Source: Ruminococcus sp. YRD2003 (lineage in GTDB: Bacteria; Bacillota; Clostridia; Oscillospirales; Ruminococcaceae). Taken from it: a stretch of DNA of 64,000 bases. The notes beneath the pieces are model-generated. The model was given only the letters and a program-made list of their open reading frames with translations, was not told the DNA's origin and did no database searches. Positions 26,035-36,280 of this stretch are shown in pieces; the first letter of the stretch is position 1, and the number at the start of each line of letters is the position of its first letter. The stretch is taken from assembly GCA_900109435.1 (NCBI GenBank), contig FNZT01000006.1, positions 1-64,000 on the forward strand, read 5' to 3'. The translations under genes were made by a program, and so were the position numbers.

Positions 26035-26974
26035 ACAGCTTTCTCATCCTTTCCGTAATAGTGTCCCTGTCGGTGCCCGACTCCTTGCACACGCTGATTA
26101 TGCGCAGATTTTTCAGCTCCGCTTCCGCCGCGATGTAGTAGGCAGCGAGCGGGTCGGCTCCGAAAGCCTCCATGCGTGCTGTCTCGGCGAGCTCCATGAT
26201 GACGTCGTCGCACCACTTCTCGAACTTGGCAGGCGACTCCGCGAGCATCCTTGCCGCGTCGCCGAAGCTCGTATTCTCAAGGAATGTGAGCAGCCCCTCG
26301 GCACCTCCGAGAGCCGCACGCACGAGCGAGTCCCTGTCGAGTTCATCGCTGCCGCAGACAGCAGTCTCGATGAACGAACGCTGCTTCTTCATGCGGCTGC
26401 ACCTGTAAGCCGTCTTGATATCCGCACAGACCGTGGTGAGCTGTGCGTACTTTTTCATAAATGTGCTTCCCGACTTCTCTGCTGCCCTCTGCATAGCGCG
26501 CATACAAGCCGTATCCGCGAGCGAATCGGCAAGCTGTCCGTCGAGCGTCCTTGTCAGGAGCTCGTAAGCTTCCGCGGCGGTGTCTCTGATGTGCTCGGGG
26601 AGCTGTTCATACTCCTTTGCCGCGAGTGCGGGATAGAGCGCATCGAGGTCGAGGTTCGTCGGGCGGATGTAGTAGCCCTGCGGCTCCTTGCCCGCTATCA
26701 TCGACTTCAGTGCCGCTTTCAGGTTGTGGAAGTCGTTTTTGTACAAAAGTATCTCCAGCTCCCTGCAATCGGGAGCATAGCCGCGTATGGTCTCCCAGAC
26801 GCTCTCAAGCGTGAACTCCTCCGCGCCCGCGCCTCTCTTTGAGGCGACTATGTTATCGCGCTCGGACTTGGTCGCGGCGTTTATGAGCTGGTCGAGGTCA
26901 CTGCGGCTGAGGAGCGAATTCTCCATAGCGCGTATCGCCGCGACTGCATTTGCATATCTGACAGTGCTCATCAT
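26027..26974 (-). CDS. V/A-type ATPase subunit C
   Basis: A 315-residue helical, V0D/AC39-like subunit that forms the socket between the rotor shaft and the K ring. Identification rests on operon position plus family features such as RYANAVAAIRAMENSLL and the repeated helical triplets. Two adjacent ATG codons (26974 and 26971) are possible starts; the second has better spacing from gaggtgg. The E stop codon overlaps the start. Confidence 0.85.
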   Translation of the reverse strand: MMSTVRYANAVAAIRAMENSLLSRSDLDQLINAATKSERDNIVASKRGAGAEEFTLESVWETIRGYAPDCRELEILLYKNDFHNLKAALKSMIAGKEPQGYYIRPTNLDLDALYPALAAKEYEQLPEHIRDTAAEAYELLTRTLDGQLADSLADTACMRAMQRAAEKSGSTFMKKYAQLTTVCADIKTAYRCSRMKKQRSFIETAVCGSDELDRDSLVRAALGGAEGLLTFLENTSFGDAARMLAESPAKFEKWCDDVIMELAETARMEAFGADPLAAYYIAAEAELKNLRIISVCKESGTDRDTITERMRKLYV

Positions 26975-27570
26975 ACCACCTCGAACAATACTCTTGCGGC
27001 GGTATCTCTCACGCCCTCGCGCTCCGCCTCAACAACGGCGCGGAAGCTGCAATTCTCGGAGATGAGCCCATAGGTCAGTATAAAGCCGTTTTCGATGTCA
27101 GCGGGAACAGAGCCGAGCTTCACGCTTCCGCCGACCTTCTCGGCTGCCGCCGCGAGCTCCTTCATGAAGCTGTCGGGGACGCGCCCGAGGTCTCGTCTGC
27201 TGAGGGAAAGAACGCCCTCCCCCGCCCTCAGCCTCTTCGCCGCGAGTCTGCCGAGCACTGCGAAGTATTCGCTGTCGGGGAGCCCGTCGAGCTTCCTGAG
27301 AGCCGCCTCAACGGTCTCGTCGATGAGCTCGGTCTTGCGCGTGAGGATACGCCGCTTCATAGCCGCATCTGCGGACGAGCAGGCGTTGTCGTAGTCATGC
27401 GCGAGCTGCTCCGTCATCTTCTTTATGTGCTCCTCGTAAGCCTTTTCGGCTTTTTCGTTCCCGTCATAGATTATCGCGGAAGCTTTATGCTCTGCTGCGG
27501 AGACGAGGTTCTCTTCGGTCTGCTTCTGCTGAGAGTCGATAATGTTCAGTATCTCGTCGATTCCAGGCAT
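26971..27570 (-). CDS. V/A-type ATPase subunit E
   Basis: A 199-residue peripheral stalk subunit: long N-terminal helix rich in Ala, Glu and Lys (residues 10-100) and a compact C-terminal domain that binds the A3B3 head, with GLISENCSFRAVVEAER near the end. Start ATG 27570 fits the ggagg site; the GTG nine bases earlier overlaps that site. It pairs with the G/H-type coiled coil encoded first in the operon. Confidence 0.87.
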   Translation of the reverse strand: MPGIDEILNIIDSQQKQTEENLVSAAEHKASAIIYDGNEKAEKAYEEHIKKMTEQLAHDYDNACSSADAAMKRRILTRKTELIDETVEAALRKLDGLPDSEYFAVLGRLAAKRLRAGEGVLSLSRRDLGRVPDSFMKELAAAAEKVGGSVKLGSVPADIENGFILTYGLISENCSFRAVVEAEREGVRDTAARVLFEVV

Positions 27571-27587
27571 ATCCTGCACCTCCGTGT

Positions 27588-30027
<2,440 letters not shown>

Positions 30028-30063
30028 CTGCTATATCACCCTCCTTCAACTAATTCAGATGTT

Positions 30064-30375
30064 TCAGCTGAAAAAGCCGCTGATAATGGCTTCAACAGCC
30101 TTATCCGAATTGGAAGCGGCTGTCTTTTCGAGTTCGCCGAGCTTCGCGGCGCACTCCTTTTCCGCTTTATTTGTGTACTCCTCGAGCCTGCGGCGGTTCT
30201 CATCGCGGAGCTTCCCCGTCTCGGTCTTGGCGTCGGTCAGACGCTTCTGCACGGCTATGGACGCCTTGCGCTCCGCTTCGGTGACGATACCGTCAGCCCT
30301 GACACGCGCCTCCGCGGAGCGTTTATCCGCCTCGGCTTCGGCTTCGAGAATACGTTTAACTGCCTCGGATGCCAT
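30064..30375 (-). CDS. V/A-type ATPase peripheral stalk subunit (G/H-like)
   Basis: A 103-residue, almost entirely coiled-coil protein, rich in Ala, Glu, Lys and Arg, beginning MASEAVKRILEAEAEADKR. It is the first gene of the ATPase operon and fits the NtpF/AhaH-type partner of subunit E. Start ATG 30375 chosen for its ggaggtac site; the longer frame has none. Assignment is by position and coiled-coil pattern, as the family has little sequence conservation. Confidence 0.8.
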   Translation of the reverse strand: MASEAVKRILEAEAEADKRSAEARVRADGIVTEAERKASIAVQKRLTDAKTETGKLRDENRRRLEEYTNKAEKECAAKLGELEKTAASNSDKAVEAIISGFFS

Positions 30376-30393
30376 ACTGTACCTCCTTTGCAA

Positions 30394-30410
30394 AATGACC
30401 ATTGGTCATT
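30394..30410. promoter_or_regulatory. Operator O1 of the ATPase operon
   Basis: Perfect inverted repeat aatgacca-t-tggtcatt just downstream of the -10 box, in the transcription start region. The form is typical of TetR/MarR-type operators. A repressor here would block initiation. A second copy lies at 30469-30481. Confidence 0.7.
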
Positions 30411-30420
30411 TATACTCAGT

Positions 30421-30449
30421 ATTATACCACTCCTATTCTGCTTTGTCAA
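30421..30449 (-). promoter_or_regulatory. Promoter of the V-ATPase operon
   Basis: Minus strand TTGACA (30449-30444), 17-bp spacer, TATAAT (30426-30421): both boxes are perfect consensus, so a strong promoter that may need repression. Confidence 0.9.
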
Positions 30450-30468
30450 TAGTTTTCAGAAAAATTAT

Positions 30469-30481
30469 TGACCGATGTTCA
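30469..30481. promoter_or_regulatory. Operator-like site O2, imperfect copy of O1
   Basis: tgaccgatgttca shares tgacc and the tca end with the tgaccattggtca core of O1. Its centre is 73 bp from that of O1, about seven helical turns, on the other side of the promoter. This would allow looping or cooperative binding (inference). Confidence 0.45.
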
Positions 30482-30709
30482 TTTTTTATCGAACAGCATA
30501 TATTTCCCGCAGAATACAGAAAAAGAGCTATCCCTACAGACAGCTCCCCATTGCGCAATTTCATTACGACGTTAATATTATAACACATCTGCCCTGCATT
30601 GTCAACAAAAAACTTCTTATATTCCTTAACTTTTTTTGAACATCATACATGAACCGCTATTTTCGACTGCTTTCCGACATTTCCGCTCTGTATCGGGCTT
30701 GTTGACGGT
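30482..30709. other. Intergenic region between the ATPase operon and cca
   Basis: AT-rich. It holds a weak hairpin agctatccctacagacagct near 30519-30545 and no ORF worth calling. Divergent promoters lie at both ends. Confidence 0.4.
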
Positions 30710-30738
30710 TTGCATTTTTTGACTTTATATGGTATAAT
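30710..30738 (+). promoter_or_regulatory. Promoter of cca
   Basis: TTGCAT (30710-30715), 17-bp spacer, TATAAT (30733-30738), about 25 bp before the ribosome site ggcggtgat. Confidence 0.75.
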
Positions 30739-30769
30739 GAACAGTAATGAATTATAAGGCGGTGATGAC

Positions 30770-32089
30770 ATGGAAAACGTGAACGAATACGCATATCTGC
30801 TGAACAAGCTCGAAGCTGCGGGCTTTGAGGCATATATCGTCGGAGGCTGCGTGCGCGACAGCCTCCTCGGACGCCCGATAAATGACTTTGACATAACGAC
30901 CAATGCCCTTCCCGAGCAGATAATGACTGTTTTTGAAGAGCTGAAAGTTGCTCCCACGGGGCTGAAGCACGGGACAGTCACCGTCATATACAATGATATT
31001 CCGTATGAGGTCACGACATTCCGCATAGACGGGAGCTACAGCGACTCCCGCCGCCCCGACTCGGTGAGCTTCACCTCGTCACTTGAGGAAGACCTTGCAC
31101 GCCGCGATTTCACCGTCAACGCAATGGCTATGGACGTCCGCGGCGCACTGCACGACCCTTTCGGCGGACGCGGCGACCTCTCCGCACATATTATCCGCTG
31201 TGTGGGCGACCCCGAAAAACGTTTCAGAGAGGATGCACTGCGGATACTGCGAGCCGTCCGCTTCGCTGCGACGCTCGGCTTCGATATAGACGAGCGCACC
31301 TCCGCCGCCGCAAGGGAGCTGCGCGGGCTGCTTGACATAATTTCCCGCGAGAGATGCCGCGACGAGCTGGTCAGAATGGTAATGGGTGAAAACTTCGCCG
31401 AGACTGCGCTGAAATACCGTGATATCATCGCACAGGTGATACCCGAATTCTGCGCCTGCTTCGATTTCGAGCAGCGCTCATGCTACCATAAATTCAATGT
31501 GTACGAGCATATCGTCCGCGCTGTGCAGGCAGCTCCGCAGGACACGACTGTCCGCACTGCCATGCTCTTCCACGACATCTGCAAGCCGCAGATGTTCACT
31601 CTCGACGAAAACGGCGTCGGACACTTCAAAGGACACGCCGAAGTCAGCGCAAGGGCGGCAGAGAACATCATGCGGAGGCTCCGCTGGGACAACGATACTG
31701 TCTCCGACGTATGCACGATAATCGAGCGCCACAGCGACAAGATAGTCTCCGAGAAGCAGATAAAGCGCATGATATCCAAAATGGGCGAAGAGAACTTCTT
31801 TCGCCTGCTCGAAGCCAAAAAAGCCGATAACTGCGCCAAAAACGAGTTCGTGCTCGAGGAGAACAAGTGGTTTGACGAGTGTGCGGAGCTCGGCAGACAC
31901 TTCATTGAGGAAAACGCGTGTTTGAAGCTCCGCGACCTCGCAGTCAACGGCAACGACATTATATCGCTCGGAGCGCAGGGCAGACAGGTCGGCGAGTGCC
32001 TGCGCACGCTGCTCGACCTCGTTATAGACGGCGAGCTCCCTAACGAGCGCGAGGCTCTGCTCAGCCGCGCAAGGGAGGTGCTGAGATGA
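30770..32089 (+). CDS. cca: CCA-adding tRNA nucleotidyltransferase with HD domain
   Basis: A 439-residue class II nucleotidyltransferase that adds or repairs the tRNA 3' CCA end. The head domain has [14 protein letters not shown] and [13 protein letters not shown] with the two catalytic Asp residues (DFD), then [12 protein letters not shown] and [15 protein letters not shown]-terminal HD domain ([18 protein letters not shown]) may add phosphohydrolase activity. In this window tRNA genes encode CCA, so the enzyme would mainly repair ends. The stop overlaps the pflA start by 4 bp (ATGA). Confidence 0.93.
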   Translation: MENVNEYAYLLNKLEAAGFEAYIVGGCVRDSLLGRPINDFDITTNALPEQIMTVFEELKVAPTGLKHGTVTVIYNDIPYEVTTFRIDGSYSDSRRPDSVSFTSSLEEDLARRDFTVNAMAMDVRGALHDPFGGRGDLSAHIIRCVGDPEKRFREDALRILRAVRFAATLGFDIDERTSAAARELRGLLDIISRERCRDELVRMVMGENFAETALKYRDIIAQVIPEFCACFDFEQRSCYHKFNVYEHIVRAVQAAPQDTTVRTAMLFHDICKPQMFTLDENGVGHFKGHAEVSARAAENIMRRLRWDNDTVSDVCTIIERHSDKIVSEKQIKRMISKMGEENFFRLLEAKKADNCAKNEFVLEENKWFDECAELGRHFIEENACLKLRDLAVNGNDIISLGAQGRQVGECLRTLLDLVIDGELPNEREALLSRAREVLR

Positions 32090-32835
32090 CGGGACGCATT
32101 CATTCCACCGAGAGCTTCGGCACGGTCGACGGACCAGGTATCCGCTATGTCGTGTTCTTTCAGGGCTGTCCGCTGCGGTGCAGATACTGCCATAATCCCG
32201 ATACATGGGACTTCGGCGGCGGCACGGAGGTCACAGCGGAGGAACTCATGCGCGAGTACGATTCGTACAAGGAGTTCCTGACGTCGGGCGGTATAACCGC
32301 AACAGGAGGCGAGCCGCTCGCACAGCCCGAATTTCTCGCAGAGCTGTTCCGTCTCGCGAAATCGAAAGGAGTCCACACCTGTCTCGACACATCTGCGGGG
32401 GTGTATTCGCCCGAAAACAGTGCAAAGATAGACGAGGCACTGAGATACACCGACCTTGTAATGCTTGATATCAAGCACATCGACAACGAGAAGCACAGAG
32501 AACTAACTGGGATAGGAAACACCAATATACTGCGGTTTGCCGAGCATCTCCGCGAGCTTGACATACCCGTGTGGATACGTCACGTAGTCGTGCCCGACAT
32601 CACGGACAGCCACGACGAGCTGTTCCGCCTCGGGGAGTTCCTTTCGACGCTGAAAAATCTGAAAGCGCTGGACGTACTGCCGTATCACGACATGGCAAAG
32701 CCTAAGTATGAGCGGCTCGGGATACCCTATCCCCTGCCCGACACGCCGCCGCTCCCGAAAGAGAAGGCAATAGAGGCGCGGAAGATAATAATCTCGGGGA
32801 TAAAGTCAGGGCTGAAAAAGCTCCGAAAGCAATAA
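32086..32835 (+). CDS. pflA: Pyruvate formate-lyase activating enzyme (radical SAM)
   Basis: A 249-residue radical SAM enzyme that installs the glycyl radical in pyruvate formate-lyase. It starts GRIHSTESFGTVDGPGIRYVVF, written here only as GTVDGPGIRY, and has the 4Fe-4S cluster motif CPLRCRYC, HNPDTWD and the SAM-binding TATGGEPLAQ. Length is typical of PflA. The pfl gene is not in the window. Other glycyl-radical activases are possible but the DGPGIR and WIRHVVVP features favour PflA. Confidence 0.9.
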   Translation: MTGRIHSTESFGTVDGPGIRYVVFFQGCPLRCRYCHNPDTWDFGGGTEVTAEELMREYDSYKEFLTSGGITATGGEPLAQPEFLAELFRLAKSKGVHTCLDTSAGVYSPENSAKIDEALRYTDLVMLDIKHIDNEKHRELTGIGNTNILRFAEHLRELDIPVWIRHVVVPDITDSHDELFRLGEFLSTLKNLKALDVLPYHDMAKPKYERLGIPYPLPDTPPLPKEKAIEARKIIISGIKSGLKKLRKQ

Positions 32836-32861
32836 GCATGTTACAAACAGCAAGAATTAGC

Positions 32862-32890
32862 TTGACACATGAGCCAAAATAGTATAAAAT
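32862..32890 (+). promoter_or_regulatory. Promoter of ldh
   Basis: TTGACA (32862-32867) with TAAAAT (32885-32890) at 17 bp, or TATAAA (32883) at 15 bp. Ribosome site aaggagcggg before ATG 32922. Confidence 0.7.
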
Positions 32891-32921
32891 TAAATCAAAT
32901 ACACTGCAAAGGAGCGGGAAT

Positions 32922-33875
32922 ATGAACAACGACAGAAGAAAAGTTGTCCTCATCGGCACGGGAATGGTCGGCATGAGCTTTGCCTACGCACTTGTAAATC
33001 AGGGCGGTATATGCAACGAGCTCGTCCTCGTGGATGTGAACAAGGACAAGGCAATGGGCGAGGCTATGGACCTAAACCACGGACTTGCTTTTGCGAAATC
33101 AAATATGAAAATATACGCGGGCGACTACCACGACTGCAAGGACGCGGACATTATCGTCATCGCTGCGGGAGTCGCACAGAAGGAGGGCGAGACCCGCCTC
33201 GACCTGCTCCAGCGCAACACGGAGGTTTTCCGCTCGATAATCACGCCCGTCGTGAAATCGGGCTTTGACGGCATCTTCCTTGTCGCTACGAACCCCGTTG
33301 ACATAATGACGAGAGTGACCTACGAGCTCTCGCGTTTCGGCGCCTCGCGCGTCATCGGCACGGGCACATCGCTCGATACCGCAAGACTTCGCTATCTGCT
33401 CGGCGACTACTTCACTGTAGACCCCAAGAATATCCACGCCTATGTCATCGGTGAGCACGGCGACAGCGAATTCGTTCCGCTCTCGCAGGTGATGCTCGCG
33501 ACCAAGCAGGTATCGGAGATACTCTCCGACCCCCGCAACTCATATACAGCCGACGACATGAATAAAATAGAGGAACAGGTACGCACTGCCGCCTACAAGA
33601 TAATCGAGGCGAAGCGCGCCACCTACTACGGCATCGGCATGGCTATCACAAGGATAGTGAAGGCGATACTCGGCGACGAGAACAGCGTGCTGACCGTCTC
33701 CGCGAAGCTGTGCGGCGAGTACGACAGCCGCGGCGTATTCATCGGAGTACCGTGCATCATCGGCAGGAACGGCGTCAAGGAAGTCCTCGAACTTTCGCTC
33801 ACCGAAGACGAAAAGGAGAAGTTCCGCAGCTCGGCGAAGATACTCGACGAGAGCTTTGACGGACTGAAAATGTGA
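32922..33875 (+). CDS. ldh: L-lactate dehydrogenase
   Basis: A 317-residue NAD-dependent enzyme reducing pyruvate to L-lactate. It has the Rossmann GTGMVGMSFA (about 11-20), the substrate Arg region in QKEGETRLDLLQRN, ATNPVD, and the catalytic His in GEHGDSEF (about 183). The Gln-containing QKEGETR loop favours lactate over malate dehydrogenase, which has an Arg in place of that Gln. Single-gene unit with its own promoter. It fits a fermentative anaerobe together with pflA. Confidence 0.93.
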   Translation: MNNDRRKVVLIGTGMVGMSFAYALVNQGGICNELVLVDVNKDKAMGEAMDLNHGLAFAKSNMKIYAGDYHDCKDADIIVIAAGVAQKEGETRLDLLQRNTEVFRSIITPVVKSGFDGIFLVATNPVDIMTRVTYELSRFGASRVIGTGTSLDTARLRYLLGDYFTVDPKNIHAYVIGEHGDSEFVPLSQVMLATKQVSEILSDPRNSYTADDMNKIEEQVRTAAYKIIEAKRATYYGIGMAITRIVKAILGDENSVLTVSAKLCGEYDSRGVFIGVPCIIGRNGVKEVLELSLTEDEKEKFRSSAKILDESFDGLKM

Positions 33876-33933
33876 CCGTTATGAAACGGTAAGCACAAGA
33901 ATCGCACTGAAGGGTAAATATAGGAGAGAAACT

Positions 33934-35019
33934 ATGAAAACAAGCAGAATATTCACAGCAATGACCGCATCACTCTTACTGCTCACAGGCTGCTCGGCTC
34001 CGACGAAGGAGCACATCAAGGAGCCCGTCGAGCCCGTCACCAACACAGTCCCCGAACTCACGATAACAGGTGCGGATATGCAGGCAAACGAATGGTATCA
34101 CGAGATGTGTGACGAGATACTGCAATTCAATTCCACCTGCATCGTACACACCCGCATCACCAATCAGGACGTCAAAAAAGCTCTCGCCCACCTGCCGAGC
34201 GACCACCCCGAGATTTTCTGGCTCGGCAAGAGATACTCTGCCGTGACCGTCACCGACGGCTCGAAGGTGAGCCTCGGACTGCTCGACGGACTCGAAGAGG
34301 ATGAAGTACCCGATATGGCTGCAAAGCTCGACGACAAGGTCAACGAGATAGTTGCAGGTGCTCCTTCGGGCAGTGACTACGACAAGATACTCTACGTACA
34401 CGACTATATCGCGGACAACACCACCTACGACCACCAAGGAGCCAACAGCGGTGACCCCGGTCTCTGCCACACATCATACGGCTGTCTCGTGGACGGCAGT
34501 GCTGTATGCGAGGGCTATTCGGAGGCATTCACGCTCATAATGAACGCCCTCGGTATCGAGAGCGGCATCTGCACGGGCTCGAATCACGCATGGAACTATG
34601 TAAAGGTCGACGGGAAGTATTACTGGCTCGACACCACATGGGACGATATGGACAGCTACGGCAGCGGCTATCAGGCAGAGCACACCTACTTCCTCGTGAA
34701 CAGCGATATGCTGCTCCGCTCAAGGAATGTGGACTGGACACAGGGCTACTTCCCCGACTGCACCTCCATAGATGAGAACTACTACGTCAAGAACGGCTCG
34801 TACTTCAAGGAATACAACAGAGACGACGTTATATCCTATATTGAGAGCTGCTCCGACAAGAAGCACTGTGAATTCATGTTTGCGGACTACGCGGCCTACA
34901 AGGAAGCACTGTACGACCTCTTCGACGACAACAAGATATACAAGGCTTCAAACATCGAACCCGACACAATGAAATATTACCGTGAGGACAATATGTTCAC
35001 GATAAATATCAATTTCTGA
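33934..35019 (+). CDS. Transglutaminase-like lipoprotein 1
   Basis: A 361-residue lipoprotein (lipobox LLTGC, Cys near residue 20) with a transglutaminase-like cysteine-protease domain: GSAVCEGYSEAF (Cys), SNHAWNYVKVDGKYYWLD (His and Asp of the triad) and TTWDD. The domain is preceded by a region containing YVHDYIADNTTYD, usual for this family. Function is unknown; relatives are thought to cleave or cross-link surface proteins or peptidoglycan peptides. It is followed after one base by a paralogue. Confidence 0.85.
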   Translation: MKTSRIFTAMTASLLLLTGCSAPTKEHIKEPVEPVTNTVPELTITGADMQANEWYHEMCDEILQFNSTCIVHTRITNQDVKKALAHLPSDHPEIFWLGKRYSAVTVTDGSKVSLGLLDGLEEDEVPDMAAKLDDKVNEIVAGAPSGSDYDKILYVHDYIADNTTYDHQGANSGDPGLCHTSYGCLVDGSAVCEGYSEAFTLIMNALGIESGICTGSNHAWNYVKVDGKYYWLDTTWDDMDSYGSGYQAEHTYFLVNSDMLLRSRNVDWTQGYFPDCTSIDENYYVKNGSYFKEYNRDDVISYIESCSDKKHCEFMFADYAAYKEALYDLFDDNKIYKASNIEPDTMKYYREDNMFTININF

Positions 35020-35020
35020 T

Positions 35021-36118
35021 ATGGCAGAGAAAAAATACATAATGCGCGCGGCAGCGCTCGCAGCCGCAGCGGCGTGCGTGATGATGACAGGATGTATGTC
35101 GGGCGGCATCACCGCACCCGTCAGCACATCAAATCCGCAGACAAAGACGTCTTATACATCCGATGAGGTGTTCGAGAAGTTAAGCGCTGCTCTCTCGGAA
35201 TATAACAACGACACCGAATTTGACGCGGTGCTGTCACAGGAAGCTGTCGACGGAGCGGTAGACAAGGTATGCCACTTCTATCCCGATTACTTCTGGCTGA
35301 ACGGCTACACAGTCACCACAAACAAAGATTCGACCTCGGTCAGCTTTATGACGCTCAACGACTACAGCGCTGATGAGCTCCGCACCATGCATGAGGAGCT
35401 TATACGAGCCGCAGACAAGATCACTGCACAGGTACCCGCAGGCTCCGATGATTACGGCAAGGCTCTGTTCGTACATGACTACATCGTGAACAATACGCGC
35501 TATGCCTCCGAAAAGCTGGGGCTCAGCTACAACGGACTATGGGGCACCGCGTACGGCTGTCTTGTTGACGGCAGCGCTGTGTGTCAGGGCTATGCGGAGG
35601 CTTTCAGCCTCATCATGCAGAAGCTCGGCATAGAATGCGGCGTCTGCGCGGGACAGAGCGACCGCGGCAGCCACGCGTGGAACTACATAAAAACAGACGG
35701 CAAATACTACTGGGTAGACCTCACATGGGATGACCCCGAAGCTGAGAGCAGCGGGGATTTCGGCAAGCTCCGCCACAACTACTTCATGATGAACGACGAG
35801 CTGCTCCTGCGCACACGGACACTGAACGAGAGACAGTATTACGTGCCTGTCTGCGATTCACTCGACAGGAACTACTTCGTAATGAACAATGCCTACCTTA
35901 ACGGGTATTTCCCCACTGAGGTGGGACGCGTGCTCGCTGAAAACGCGGACGAAGGGGTCGCGGAGATAATGTTCGCGGACGAGACAAGCTTCCGAAGCGC
36001 GGTGGACGGACTGTTCGGGAATGATGAGATATGGGAGCTGTCGGGCTATACCGAACTCGGCTACTCGCTCAACTACTCCTGCGACGAAACGATGTACGTG
36101 CTGCATATAACATACTGA
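35021..36118 (+). CDS. Transglutaminase-like lipoprotein 2
   Basis: A 365-residue paralogue of the preceding gene, with lipobox MMTGC, FVHDYIVNNTRYA, GSAVCQGYAEAF (Cys), GSHAWNYIKTDGKYYWVD (His, Asp) and TWDDP. Both copies keep the catalytic triad and align throughout, indicating tandem duplication. There is no ribosome site before ATG 35021, one base after the previous stop, so translation is coupled; the ATG at 35042 would also leave a working signal peptide. Confidence 0.83.
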   Translation: MAEKKYIMRAAALAAAAACVMMTGCMSGGITAPVSTSNPQTKTSYTSDEVFEKLSAALSEYNNDTEFDAVLSQEAVDGAVDKVCHFYPDYFWLNGYTVTTNKDSTSVSFMTLNDYSADELRTMHEELIRAADKITAQVPAGSDDYGKALFVHDYIVNNTRYASEKLGLSYNGLWGTAYGCLVDGSAVCQGYAEAFSLIMQKLGIECGVCAGQSDRGSHAWNYIKTDGKYYWVDLTWDDPEAESSGDFGKLRHNYFMMNDELLLRTRTLNERQYYVPVCDSLDRNYFVMNNAYLNGYFPTEVGRVLAENADEGVAEIMFADETSFRSAVDGLFGNDEIWELSGYTELGYSLNYSCDETMYVLHITY

Positions 36119-36121
36119 ATG

Positions 36122-36152
36122 AACTGCCCGAAGACAGCGGGCAGTTTTTTTC
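36122..36152 (+). terminator. Terminator of the transglutaminase pair
   Basis: aactgcccg (36122-36130) and cgggcagtt (36138-36146) followed by a T run. Confidence 0.9.
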
Positions 36153-36191
36153 ATAGGACGGGCGTAAAAAAGCAAAACGTAATAAAAAAGC

Positions 36192-36220
36192 TTGCAAAAC
36201 AGAGCGTGATATGGTATAAT
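36192..36220 (+). promoter_or_regulatory. Promoter of the topoisomerase operon
   Basis: TTGCAA (36192-36197), 17-bp spacer, TATAAT (36215-36220). The leader then has aaaggag (36246-36252), the hairpin cgtcggc/gccgacg (36253-36270) and ATG 36281. Confidence 0.8.
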
Positions 36221-36280
36221 ATTAAGGATTATTTTTTCTGAGGCGAAAGGAGCGTCGGCATCGGCCGACGGCAGGATATC

